Assembly (NCBI RefSeq): GCF_009689005.1
Contig: NZ_AP021879.1
Location: 2,542,001-2,606,000 of the forward strand
Source of the DNA: Desulfosarcina ovata subsp. ovata
GTDB taxonomy: Bacteria; Desulfobacterota; Desulfobacteria; Desulfobacterales; Desulfosarcinaceae
Reading direction: 5' to 3'
Length of the DNA: 64,000 nucleotides
Shown: piece by piece, positions 25,579 through 33,527 of the stretch
Position numbering within the stretch: position 1 is the first letter of the stretch
Layout: every line of letters starts with the position of its first letter
Notes under the pieces: generated by a model
The model's input: the letters and a program-made list of their open reading frames with translations, nothing else
What the model was told of the DNA's origin: nothing
The model's database searches: none
Program-made: the position numbers and the translations under genes

Positions 25579-25757
25579 ATCATAGTAACGATCCGTACGC
25601 GATCACCCTGTAGGGCACGTCACATACCAAGGTTACATGCGATTGCCCTGCCCTGGGTTCACGGCCGGATTGACTTTGCCGCCGGCCATCTCTATAGTTG
25701 AGGAGAAGGTCCGGGTCACGGCTGATGAATCGATCCAAGGGGGGGTAAGGAGGTGAA

Positions 25758-26237
25758 TTGGTTTTTTCAATACTGATGGTCTGCACCGGCAATATCTGCC
25801 GCAGCCCCATGGCAGAGGGGCTGCTCAGGCATCGGTTGCCGGAATGGTTGAAAGAAAAGGTTGGTATCCGGTCGGCCGGCACCCAAGGCCTGCACGGCAA
25901 CCGGGCACAACCGGAAGCGGTTATGGCGGCCGCCGCCCATGGGGCCGATATCAGCGCACACCGGGCCAGCATGCTGGACACGGCCATGATCAAATCCGCC
26001 GATCTGGTGTTGGCCATGGAAAAATATCACCTGGACAGAATCAACAGCCTCTTTATTTTTCGCTGCAAGCACGCCCGTCTGCTCGGCACCTTTGCACCGG
26101 ACTGGACGGACCCGGAAATCGACGACCCCTATGGCCTCTCCTATGCCGCCTACGAAGCCACTGCCCGACGGATCCTGGCGTGCCTCCCCGATCTGATTGC
26201 CTACGTCGAGCGGCAGGTGGAACTGAAGGAATCGTGA
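25758..26237 (+). CDS. Low-molecular-weight protein tyrosine/arginine phosphatase family
   Basis: 159 residues. The P-loop CTGNICRS (CX5R) lies right at the N-terminus and the general-acid loop is DPEIDDPYG, both diagnostic of the LMW phosphatases. Cytoplasmic. The start is probably TTG 25758, with AAGGAGGTG immediately upstream; the ATG at 25776 would cut the first beta-strand. It overlaps the next gene by three bases (GTGA), so the two are coupled. Members act on phosphotyrosine or phosphoarginine in kinase/exopolysaccharide regulation; the substrate is not known here. Confidence 0.88.
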   Translation: MVFSILMVCTGNICRSPMAEGLLRHRLPEWLKEKVGIRSAGTQGLHGNRAQPEAVMAAAAHGADISAHRASMLDTAMIKSADLVLAMEKYHLDRINSLFIFRCKHARLLGTFAPDWTDPEIDDPYGLSYAAYEATARRILACLPDLIAYVERQVELKES

Positions 26238-26530
26238 GCACGCTCAAGGGAACCATCCGCCAGCAGATCATCGACCTTTTAACCCTGGAAACCATGACGG
26301 CGCAGGAACTCTCACAAACCGTGCGCGTGGCCGAAAAAGATGTCTACCGGCATCTCACCCATATCGAAAAGAGCGTCGCCGGCCAGGGCCGCAAACTCTC
26401 GGTAACGCCCTGTCGCTGCCTGGCATGCGGGTTTACCTTTTCCCAGCGCCGCCGGCTGACCCGGCCCGGGCGCTGCCCACGCTGCCGGCAGAGCCGTATC
26501 GACCATCTGCTGTTCAGGATTGTGGAATAA
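26234..26530 (+). CDS. Small HTH plus zinc-ribbon protein, putative regulator
   Basis: 98 residues starting at a GTG that overlaps the phosphatase stop (GTGA). Residues about 5-50 look like a winged or ArsR-like HTH (IRQQIIDLLTLETMTAQEL, VAEKDVYRHLTHIEKSV). The C-terminal half has a Cys array CRCLACGF and CPRC, a likely zinc ribbon. Proteins with this layout are annotated as transcriptional regulators in other Desulfobacterota and archaea. Translational coupling suggests a joint function with the phosphatase. No target site is evident. Confidence 0.78.
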   Translation: MSTLKGTIRQQIIDLLTLETMTAQELSQTVRVAEKDVYRHLTHIEKSVAGQGRKLSVTPCRCLACGFTFSQRRRLTRPGRCPRCRQSRIDHLLFRIVE

Positions 26531-26597
26531 GAGTCGCGGTACGACATTCGGCGATCCTGCAGAGAAAATCGGTGCAAACCAGACAGGAGCTGTACGG

Positions 26598-27371
26598 ATG
26601 CATCAACCGTCGATCACCCACCTGTTTATCATCACCGGGACCACCCGCGGACTCGGCCGGGCACTGGCTGTTGACGCACGAAATCGCCCGGGCAGCATAG
26701 TGGTTGGGCTTTCCCGGAGTCTCCCGTTTATCGCCGGCAACCAGCAGAATATCCGTGTCGATCTCAACGACATCGATGCCATCGGCCCGGCATTCAAGCG
26801 GATTGCCATCGACCCGAGCCAACGCGATGGTCTGACGCATACCGTGCTGATCAACAATGCCGGCGTGCTTGATCCCATCGGTCCCATTGGCGACTGCGAC
26901 GATCGCCAGTTGGCCGAGAACATCCGGGTTAACCTGACGGCGCCGTTGATTCTTTCCCGCCATTTTTTCCAGTTCAGCAAGACCCTGCCCGGCCGCAAGT
27001 GGATCATCAACATCACCTCGGGGGCCAGCCAGGTCCCTTACGAAGGATGGTCCGCCTACGGTGCTGCCAAAGCCGGGATGGACATGGCGACCCGGGCCAT
27101 AGCCCTTGAATTTGACCGCATCGACCCGGCATTCGCAGCCTGTGCGGTGGCACCGGGAACCGTGGATACCGACATGCAGGCCAGCATCCGCCGATGCCGC
27201 AGCGATCAGTTTGCCCGGGTGGACAAATTTCTCAAGTTGAAAGCCAGCGGTGAGTTGGCTTTGCCGGAGCGTGTCGCGGCCAGCCTGATCCGGCTGCTGA
27301 TGGACGGCCGGCTTGAAAACGGCGGTCGGTATGACCTGAGAGCGGTCGGCCCCCAGGCATCACCACCCTGA
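26598..27371 (+). CDS. Short-chain dehydrogenase/reductase, sepiapterin reductase-like
   Basis: 257 residues. The NADP-binding motif is TGTTRGLGRA, NNAG lies in LINNAGVLDP, and the catalytic Ser-Tyr-Lys set is in NITSGAS and YGAAKAGMD. The closest architecture by motif is the sepiapterin reductase/YueD-like group that reduces diketones or pterin side chains. Start chosen at 26598 (MHQPSITHLFIITG); upstream residues are not conserved. It sits between the zinc-ribbon regulator and a DUF3786 gene on the same strand, 35 bases from the latter. Substrate unknown. Confidence 0.85.
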   Translation: MHQPSITHLFIITGTTRGLGRALAVDARNRPGSIVVGLSRSLPFIAGNQQNIRVDLNDIDAIGPAFKRIAIDPSQRDGLTHTVLINNAGVLDPIGPIGDCDDRQLAENIRVNLTAPLILSRHFFQFSKTLPGRKWIINITSGASQVPYEGWSAYGAAKAGMDMATRAIALEFDRIDPAFAACAVAPGTVDTDMQASIRRCRSDQFARVDKFLKLKASGELALPERVAASLIRLLMDGRLENGGRYDLRAVGPQASPP

Positions 27372-27406
27372 CCGTATGAAGCGAAATAACGATTGAGGAG
27401 ACCGAT

Positions 27407-28324
27407 ATGGCCACTGGCGCCTGCGGCATCGATTGTGACGTTTGCCAACTCAACCTGCTGGGTCATTGCAGTACCTGCGGACCTGGAAGAAGCGACCTGG
27501 CAACGGAAAAAAGTGCCGCCCAAACGCGGCGTTTCGGCCATCCCTGTGCAATCCTCGAATGTGCCCGGCTCAACCATATCGATTATTGCCCCAGGGATTG
27601 CCCGGGCTTTCCCTGCGACAATTTTACCGCATCGCAGTATCCCTATGGCAAGGGGTTTCTGGAGATGCAGCAGCGACGCCGCAACCAGGGACCACCGGCC
27701 GTTGATCCCTCGCGCCGGCCGATCCAGATTTCCGCCGATCTATGGGAGCAACTGCGCCGGCGGGATATGCCCACGGTTGCCAACTTCACCCTGACCGACA
27801 TCGATCCTGCGTCCGGGCAAATCTGCTTTCGTTTTCTGAACCGGGATATTCTCGTGGACACCCACAAAAAATGTCTGCGGGGAAAGGCCCAACAAGGTTG
27901 GGAAAAAATTTCGGTCGTGCTGCTGGAGTTGACCGTGCTGGAATATTTTGCCCTTGTGGACCGTCTTTTTCCAATGGGTCGGGAAATGGTGGGCCCCGAC
28001 GACCTGGCCGGCGCCCATTATTTCAGGGAGCGCGGCCGGCTCAACACCGCCGCGCTGCTGGCCCGTTACGGTGACGATCCCAACGGTTTTGCCGCCGTGG
28101 GACGCCACCTGGGCGGCAAGCCCGAAAAAATGGCCGATGTGGCCTTTCAGCTCACCCCGTTTCCGCGAATACCGCTTTACTACCTGCTCTGGCTGGGAAG
28201 CCGGGAATTCCCCCCGCGAATTTCGATTCTTTTCGACCGCTCCATCGAACGGGCGCTCTCCTCACCGGCGATCTGGAGCCTGGTGACACTGTGCAATTAC
28301 TATCTGATCAAAGGATTTGAATAA
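27407..28324 (+). CDS. DUF3795/DUF3786-type Cys-rich protein
   Basis: 305 residues. The N-terminal 75 residues carry a Cys-rich set (CGIDCDVCQLN, CSTC, CAILEC, CPRDCPGFPC) that fits DUF3795-like zinc or iron-sulfur binding. The rest (about 110-305) matches DUF3786, a family in anaerobic bacteria often found with corrinoid or iron-sulfur proteins (LVDTHKKCLRGK, PFPRIPLYYLLW). Function unknown. TTGAGGAGACCGAT precedes the start. Last plus-strand gene of this block; the next gene is convergent, eight bases away. Confidence 0.78.
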   Translation: MATGACGIDCDVCQLNLLGHCSTCGPGRSDLATEKSAAQTRRFGHPCAILECARLNHIDYCPRDCPGFPCDNFTASQYPYGKGFLEMQQRRRNQGPPAVDPSRRPIQISADLWEQLRRRDMPTVANFTLTDIDPASGQICFRFLNRDILVDTHKKCLRGKAQQGWEKISVVLLELTVLEYFALVDRLFPMGREMVGPDDLAGAHYFRERGRLNTAALLARYGDDPNGFAAVGRHLGGKPEKMADVAFQLTPFPRIPLYYLLWLGSREFPPRISILFDRSIERALSSPAIWSLVTLCNYYLIKGFE

Positions 28325-28331
28325 AAACGGA

Positions 28332-29906
28332 TCATATCGTCAGTGTCTCGCCAATCCGCGGCACCATAGCCGCGTAGCCTTCACTTCTGAGCTGTTCGGC
28401 AAAGGCTAGGCTCTGATCCTCTTCGCCATGCACCACGGCGATCCGTTTGATCTTCAGGCCGGATTGTTTGAGAAAACGAAGCATCTCGTTGCGATCGCCA
28501 TGGGCGGAAAATCCACCGATTTTGACCACGTGGGCCTTCAGCGGGTACTCCTTGTTGAGAATTTTGACGATGGGCGGCTCGCCGCTGCGCCCCGCTTTTT
28601 CGTAAGCGGTGCCCAACTCAAGGATCCGGCGGCCCAGAGTATGGTTGGCCATGTACCCCACGATGAGAACGGTGTTTTTGGGATTGTGGATTTTGTAACG
28701 CAGGTGGTGCAGGATACGTCCGGCTTCACACATGCCTGAAGCGGAAATGACAATGTGGGGGGATTCCTCGCGCATCAGAGCCATGGAGGCCTCGACACTT
28801 TCCACAAATTGCACCTGCCGGAAAGAGAAGGGATTTTTGCCCTGCTGCAGGAACTGCTCGTGGGCCTCGCGGTCGTATACTTCCGGATGTTCACCGAACA
28901 CCTTGGTGATGTTGGTGGCCAGGGGCGAATCCACATAGACCGGCTTGCGCGGCACCTCACCGCTGTCATACAACTCGTGGATCACGTAGAGCAGTTCCTG
29001 GGTGCGGCCATAGGCAAATGAAGGAATCAGCACGCTGCCCCCCCGATCAAAGGTCTCGTTGAGGGCCTGTTTGAGCCGCGGCCGCAAATCGACGACCGGT
29101 TCATGATCCCGATTGCCGTAAGTGCTCTCCAAAACCAGAAGATCCACGTCGCTGCCCGCAGAATCGAACCGGCTGGCCGGATCGCGCAGGATCGGTTTTC
29201 CGTAACGGCCGATATCACCCGAAAAACAGACCGTACGGGGATTGCCGTTGACCTCGCTGCGGATCATGGCAATCGCCGATCCAAGGATATGGCCGGCTTC
29301 ATACAATGTGCAGGTGGTTTTTTTCCCGATGGTCACCGGACTGCGATAGGGGATCCCTTCAAAAAATGTCAAGGCCTCCTCGGCATCGGTGATCGTATAG
29401 AGGGGTTCGACGCCTTGAAGGTGAAATCGTTTGATGTAGCTTCCGATCACATCGGCATTGAGCCCGTGCTTGTTCTTTTTAAGCAGATTTTTGATCTCCT
29501 TGAGATCCCGTTTGCTCGTCTTGCCGTCTTCGCCGGGACGCATCTGGGAAAGCGCCGAACGGACGGTTTTATAGTTCAGATACCCGGCATCACTTTCCTG
29601 GATGTGGGCTGAATCGGGCAGCAGATAAGCGCTGGCATCGGCAGTGGCGCGGGTGCAGTAGACCCTGCCGGTAAATCCATTGCGGGTGATCAGTGGAATA
29701 CGGCCGGAATGGTCGATATGGGCGTGGGACAGGACCATATTGGTGAGAATTCCCGGATCAAAGGGCAGCACCCGGTTTTTCTCGGCAGCAGCCTTGCGCC
29801 GCCCCTGAAACATGCCGCAATCCAGCAAAATCCGGTCATGGTCCGTACACAAAAGATGCATCGACCCGGTCACTTCCCTTACCGCCCCGTAAAACGTGAT
29901 GTGCAT
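28332..29906 (-). CDS. Metallo-beta-lactamase/beta-CASP ribonuclease
   Basis: 524 residues. The MBL zinc motif SHAHIDHSGRIP, beta-CASP motifs (LVLESTYGNRDHE, VLIPSFAYGRTQELL, ISASGMCEAGRILHH) and a C-terminal RMMBL segment (SAHGDRNEMLRFL) identify the CPSF73-like RNA-processing group. Likely an endo- or exoribonuclease in the cytoplasm. The start is 29906 (MHITFYGAVREVTG) with AAAGGA upstream; the open frame extends 210 bases further without conserved sequence. Convergent with the DUF3786 gene. Family sure, RNA target unknown. Confidence 0.9.
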   Translation of the reverse strand: MHITFYGAVREVTGSMHLLCTDHDRILLDCGMFQGRRKAAAEKNRVLPFDPGILTNMVLSHAHIDHSGRIPLITRNGFTGRVYCTRATADASAYLLPDSAHIQESDAGYLNYKTVRSALSQMRPGEDGKTSKRDLKEIKNLLKKNKHGLNADVIGSYIKRFHLQGVEPLYTITDAEEALTFFEGIPYRSPVTIGKKTTCTLYEAGHILGSAIAMIRSEVNGNPRTVCFSGDIGRYGKPILRDPASRFDSAGSDVDLLVLESTYGNRDHEPVVDLRPRLKQALNETFDRGGSVLIPSFAYGRTQELLYVIHELYDSGEVPRKPVYVDSPLATNITKVFGEHPEVYDREAHEQFLQQGKNPFSFRQVQFVESVEASMALMREESPHIVISASGMCEAGRILHHLRYKIHNPKNTVLIVGYMANHTLGRRILELGTAYEKAGRSGEPPIVKILNKEYPLKAHVVKIGGFSAHGDRNEMLRFLKQSGLKIKRIAVVHGEEDQSLAFAEQLRSEGYAAMVPRIGETLTI

Positions 29907-30045
29907 GGCCGCCTGTCCTTTCTCGATTTCTGCGTGGATATCATCTGCGTCAACGAAGACAACTATCGGCCATTGGAAGGGAAAAAACAAGCGCCAAAAG
30001 GCGTCCGGCGGTCCGGATGGCCGATATCGAAGCGATATGGACAAA

Positions 30046-30186
30046 AAGCAAGTACCATGAAAGGTTCCCGTTTCCGCAAAGGTGGGTGGAGGGTGCCGCC
30101 ATGGCCCTTTTGGCATACGTTCAGAAGGTATATTTGAATGACACCCCGATCAGGTAATAAAATTCAGGCAGGTAATCGTCGTTTGG
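30046..30186 (-). pseudogene. 3' remnant of a TonB-dependent receptor gene with its terminator
   Basis: Read on the minus strand, 30186-30121 encodes DDYLPEFYYLIGVSFKYTF then a stop, nearly the same as the last residues of the receptor gene at 42463 (DDYLPEFNYLIGVSFKYTF). The homology continues through the stop into the terminator hairpin (TACCATGAAAGGTTCCCG and GGGTGCCGCCATGGCC versus the copy at 42391-42451). Upstream, similarity ends near 30186, 27 bases before the stop of the GntR gene. The rest of the receptor gene is gone, so the corrinoid operon abuts the scar of a deletion or insertion. Confidence 0.85.
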
Positions 30187-30212
30187 TTGGGGCTGCCCCT
30201 ATTGGGCAATCC

Positions 30213-30932
30213 TCATAAGGCTGATTTATCATGATGATAACCGGAGTGCGCTTTCAGAGGGCCGTATGACGGAAGCATACTCACCTTGCCGTAACCAATA
30301 CATTTCCCACTTTGATCAATAAAGCGCCTGGTTACAACGAGCAACGGCACCTTCTTTTCACATCTTAAGATGTTGGCGGTCTCATCATCCGGGAGTTCTG
30401 CCGTTATTTCCATTTTTGTATAAAAAGCGAACGGCGCAGATTTCGCCGCTGCAATCTCCGGGAAAACGGCATAATTCAGCTCAGTTTCAATGATGGGGGT
30501 ACCTTTATCGTACGGAAGATATTTGACGTCAAAAGCTAGGGGCTGTTTATCTTGTTTAATAACACGGCAGATTTTAATCGCTTTATTTGGCGCCGTAAAA
30601 TTCAACGCCTTTTGAACTTCCGGGTCAGGGATGATCACTGTGACATTCTTGTAGGCAATATCATGGGCGCGGCCTTCCTCATTGAAAACAAGGGTAAACA
30701 CGTCGTGTTCAGGCTCAGAAACAAAGTAACCCTTACCCGGCCACGAATAAATAAAACCGCCCTGTTCCAATATCCGCAAACTTTTTCTTATGGTTACGCG
30801 GCTTGTATTATAGGATTGGGCCAAAGTGTTTTCACTGGGTAATATATCCGATGGGTTGATCTCACCCTTAACAATCATCTTCTTTATGTCGTTAGCAACA
30901 CTTTGGTAAACGGGTTGGCCACTGCTATTCAT
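30213..30932 (-). CDS. GntR-family (HutC/UTRA) transcriptional regulator
   Basis: 239 residues. A winged HTH of GntR type fills the N-terminus (GEINPSDILPSENTLAQSYNTSRVTIRKSLRILEQGG) and a UTRA effector domain follows. It is the last gene of the corrinoid methyltransferase operon and overlaps the preceding corrinoid gene by eight bases. The obvious targets are the two ACTTGTTAATACAAGT palindromes at the operon promoter (40211 and 40501). The effector is probably the methylated substrate or a derivative. ATG 30947 is an alternative start. Confidence 0.88.
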   Translation of the reverse strand: MNSSGQPVYQSVANDIKKMIVKGEINPSDILPSENTLAQSYNTSRVTIRKSLRILEQGGFIYSWPGKGYFVSEPEHDVFTLVFNEEGRAHDIAYKNVTVIIPDPEVQKALNFTAPNKAIKICRVIKQDKQPLAFDVKYLPYDKGTPIIETELNYAVFPEIAAAKSAPFAFYTKMEITAELPDDETANILRCEKKVPLLVVTRRFIDQSGKCIGYGKVSMLPSYGPLKAHSGYHHDKSAL

Positions 30933-31575
30933 TATGTTTTCTTTCATCCATTATTTTCTTACAAAGCTGCATGTTCTCAATCGGCTGCCCGCCATAATAG
31001 TCAGCGCCAATGTCCTGGCTTGTGGTACGATCTATACAGCCGCCGCCAACAATGACAACAAATGAGTTGCGCAAAGAAAGCCTCGTAAGTTTATCGATCG
31101 TTTGCTCCATTCTTTCAACGACGAAGCTCATCAGACCACATAGCATGACAATATCGGGGTGGTATTTTTCTATTGCCTCAATAAAAATTTCTGTACTGAC
31201 ATCAACGCCAAGGTCAATCACTTCAAATCCCCCGGTTTCCAACGTCTGGCAGACAATATCTTTGCCAATATCGTGAATATCCCCCTCCATAACACCGATA
31301 AGAATCCGGCCAAGCGGTAAGTTTCGTTTTTTTAAGGTCACGGACGGCGGAAAAAGGGAAATGGCTTTGCGAAACAGGGTCCCGGCCACAATCAGATCTG
31401 CGATAAAATATTCCCCTTGTTCAAATAGTTTACCAACCTCACCCATTCCTTTTTGCAGCCATTCCATAATCATCCAGCGATCAGAGTCGGATGCGAGGAG
31501 ATCTTCCATGCATGAAAAAAGCTCATCCTCCTCCAATTCTTTCATGGCTTTGATTAACGTCTCCCGTTTGTCCAT
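30925..31575 (-). CDS. Corrinoid protein A (B12-binding methyl carrier)
   Basis: 216 residues: an N-terminal helical cap domain (about 1-90) and a Rossmann B12 domain with GDIHDIGKD, the DXHXXG motif whose His ligates cobalt. It carries a methyl group between a substrate methyltransferase and a pterin methyltransferase, in the cytoplasm. The start at 31575 has AAGGAGACC upstream. The cap is diverged from the second corrinoid protein (38725-39360), so the two are probably not simple duplicates; they may serve different methyltransferases in the same operon. Confidence 0.9.
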   Translation of the reverse strand: MDKRETLIKAMKELEEDELFSCMEDLLASDSDRWMIMEWLQKGMGEVGKLFEQGEYFIADLIVAGTLFRKAISLFPPSVTLKKRNLPLGRILIGVMEGDIHDIGKDIVCQTLETGGFEVIDLGVDVSTEIFIEAIEKYHPDIVMLCGLMSFVVERMEQTIDKLTRLSLRNSFVVIVGGGCIDRTTSQDIGADYYGGQPIENMQLCKKIMDERKHNE

Positions 31576-31642
31576 CGTTTTGGTCTCCTTACCACGATGA
31601 TTTTGTTCCAAGGGGGCTACGTACGGATTTATCCCCATGAAA

Positions 31643-33475
31643 TTATATGACTTTTGCATCGGCGCGTTCCGTATGGATGAATTGCATTTCCTCTAAATAG
31701 ATTCTATTGAAATCCGGATGCAAGTTCAATTCCTGATGTACGGCATTTTTCTGTATTTTCCGGCATTTTTGGGAAATCGCCTTGTCCAGTAAAAACAACT
31801 GTACCCCGGTGCCGGCCCCATTGCCGATCGAATGTACGGCAACCGTTTTGCATTGGGGCAATAGCCCGATAAATTGCGCGTTTTTGATATCCAAGTAATT
31901 TCCAAACGCGCCGGCCAAGCATATTTCACCGACTTCTTCTATCGATATCCCGTAAGTGCTGGTGAGAATACGACATCCGGCGGCAATGGCACCCTTCGCC
32001 TTCTGTATTTCCCTGGCGTCCAATTGTGTAAAATAAACAGCCGCATGATTTCCGTTTTCTTCCGGAAATGCCAATATAAACGCGTTCACTTCATGATCGG
32101 CCACATGTACCCTGGCCAGGCGGCATGAGAGATTATCTTTGCCGTATTCGTTTTCGTAGGCTTCCTCAGTCAGCATCCGACCCCGGGCATTGATGACGCC
32201 ATTTTTGAGCAGTTCCGCATAAATATCTATAATACCGCTGCCACATATCCCGATCGCCGGTGCATCGTCAATGATATCAAGCAGAATATTTTTATTCTCA
32301 TCTATATGAAAATGCTGAATGGCGCCCGCCGAAGCCCTCATGCCGCAGGCAAGCCCGGCACCTTCCAACGCAGGTCCGCATGCGGTCGAAGTGACCATGT
32401 ATCGTTTGGCGGAACCACAGGCAATCTCCCCGTTGGTTCCAAGGTCGAACATCAGTCGTACCTTATCATCGTCAGGGAGACTGACCAGAACGCTCATTGT
32501 ATCCGCCCCCACAAAAGCACCCATCAGCGGTAGAAACGTTACCACCGCTTCCGGGTGGATATGCAGGCCGGCCTCTCTTCCGCTGACCTCTATAAAATCA
32601 TGACTCATTGAAACGAACGGTACCATGCCCAGGCTTTCCGGATATAAACCGAGGAAAAGGTGCTGCATAGTGGAATTACCGCACAATACTGCCTGGTATA
32701 TATGGTTAAGAGCAACACCATCCTTGACAGATTGATTGAGCAAATCGTTGATCGTATCGACAATTTGCCGGCGAAGCACGTTGACCCCTTGCTCCTGCCG
32801 GTGATTCACGCAGTAATGAATCCTTGTAATGACGTCCGCGCCCAACGCCGTTTGTTGATTGAGCGCCGAGTACGTGCCGACCAATGTAAAATTGGTCATA
32901 TCGTATAGGTAGCATACTACCGTCGTGGTGCCGATATCAATGGCGACGCCGTAAATATGTATATTCGCCTCATCGATCACGGCGTCGATAATTTTATTCC
33001 TATAGGTTACAAGCGTATAAGTAAGATCAGGATTTTCCAGCCGGGTCAAATGGGAAAGCTGCTTAAGGGCCGGATAGGTAATTGTCAATTGATATTTTTC
33101 CAAGAGTTTCGCGGCAAAAGAAGAACAATAGCCAGGCTCAAAATCCGATTTCGTCAAACGCAGATAAGACAGGTCAGGATTGATACGGCAATCGAGCCTG
33201 GTATTCACTGTCAATATCTTCACTTTTCTGTTTGCGGGATTGACGATGCGCTGCACGATTATGTCATCAACAACCGGATACTGACAGGACAATACGGTTT
33301 TCGGCTGGTCGGCGTCAATGATTTCTACCACACATTTTCCGCAAGTCCCCTTCCCGCCGCAAACCATATCCTGCGGATATCCTGCAAGAGAACATATCTC
33401 CGAAAGCAGCATCCCCTTTTCCGCCTTAAAAACATGATTATCGAAAACAAAATTTACATTGACCGTTTCTTGCAT
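31643..33475 (-). CDS. Corrinoid activation protein (2Fe-2S ferredoxin plus ASKHA, RamA-like)
   Basis: 610 residues. The N-terminal ferredoxin-like domain has CGGKGTCGKC with a later LSC, giving four Cys for a [2Fe-2S] cluster. The C-terminal region is the DUF4445/ASKHA reductive activator domain (VAIDIGTTTVVCYL, MFDLGTNGEIACG, IGICGSGIIDI, ACGPALEGA). Such proteins use ATP to reduce inactive cob(II)alamin in the methyl carrier to cob(I)alamin. It lies between the hydantoinase-like gene and corrinoid protein A. Start 33475 has GAGGCGAG upstream; 33517 is the alternative. The 33-base gap to the preceding gene supports one operon. Confidence 0.92.
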   Translation of the reverse strand: MQETVNVNFVFDNHVFKAEKGMLLSEICSLAGYPQDMVCGGKGTCGKCVVEIIDADQPKTVLSCQYPVVDDIIVQRIVNPANRKVKILTVNTRLDCRINPDLSYLRLTKSDFEPGYCSSFAAKLLEKYQLTITYPALKQLSHLTRLENPDLTYTLVTYRNKIIDAVIDEANIHIYGVAIDIGTTTVVCYLYDMTNFTLVGTYSALNQQTALGADVITRIHYCVNHRQEQGVNVLRRQIVDTINDLLNQSVKDGVALNHIYQAVLCGNSTMQHLFLGLYPESLGMVPFVSMSHDFIEVSGREAGLHIHPEAVVTFLPLMGAFVGADTMSVLVSLPDDDKVRLMFDLGTNGEIACGSAKRYMVTSTACGPALEGAGLACGMRASAGAIQHFHIDENKNILLDIIDDAPAIGICGSGIIDIYAELLKNGVINARGRMLTEEAYENEYGKDNLSCRLARVHVADHEVNAFILAFPEENGNHAAVYFTQLDAREIQKAKGAIAAGCRILTSTYGISIEEVGEICLAGAFGNYLDIKNAQFIGLLPQCKTVAVHSIGNGAGTGVQLFLLDKAISQKCRKIQKNAVHQELNLHPDFNRIYLEEMQFIHTERADAKVI

Positions 33476-33527
33476 GTCTCGCCTCATCCATAATACCGAA
33501 TAGGTTCCCGGTGACACGTTATATATT

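Larger units (their letters stand above)
25017..25757. other. 740-base intergenic region rich in repeats
   Basis: No convincing gene. It holds a dispersed repeat copy (25210-25312) and an inverted pair of GATTTC-type simple repeats (25401-25578), listed separately. The open frame across the simple repeat (alternating Ile/Glu) is an artefact of the repeat. Confidence 0.65.

Noticed and set aside
25257-25583. Open frame with alternating Ile and Glu
   Set aside because: It is produced by the GATTTC simple repeat and a dispersed repeat; no start signal or domain.
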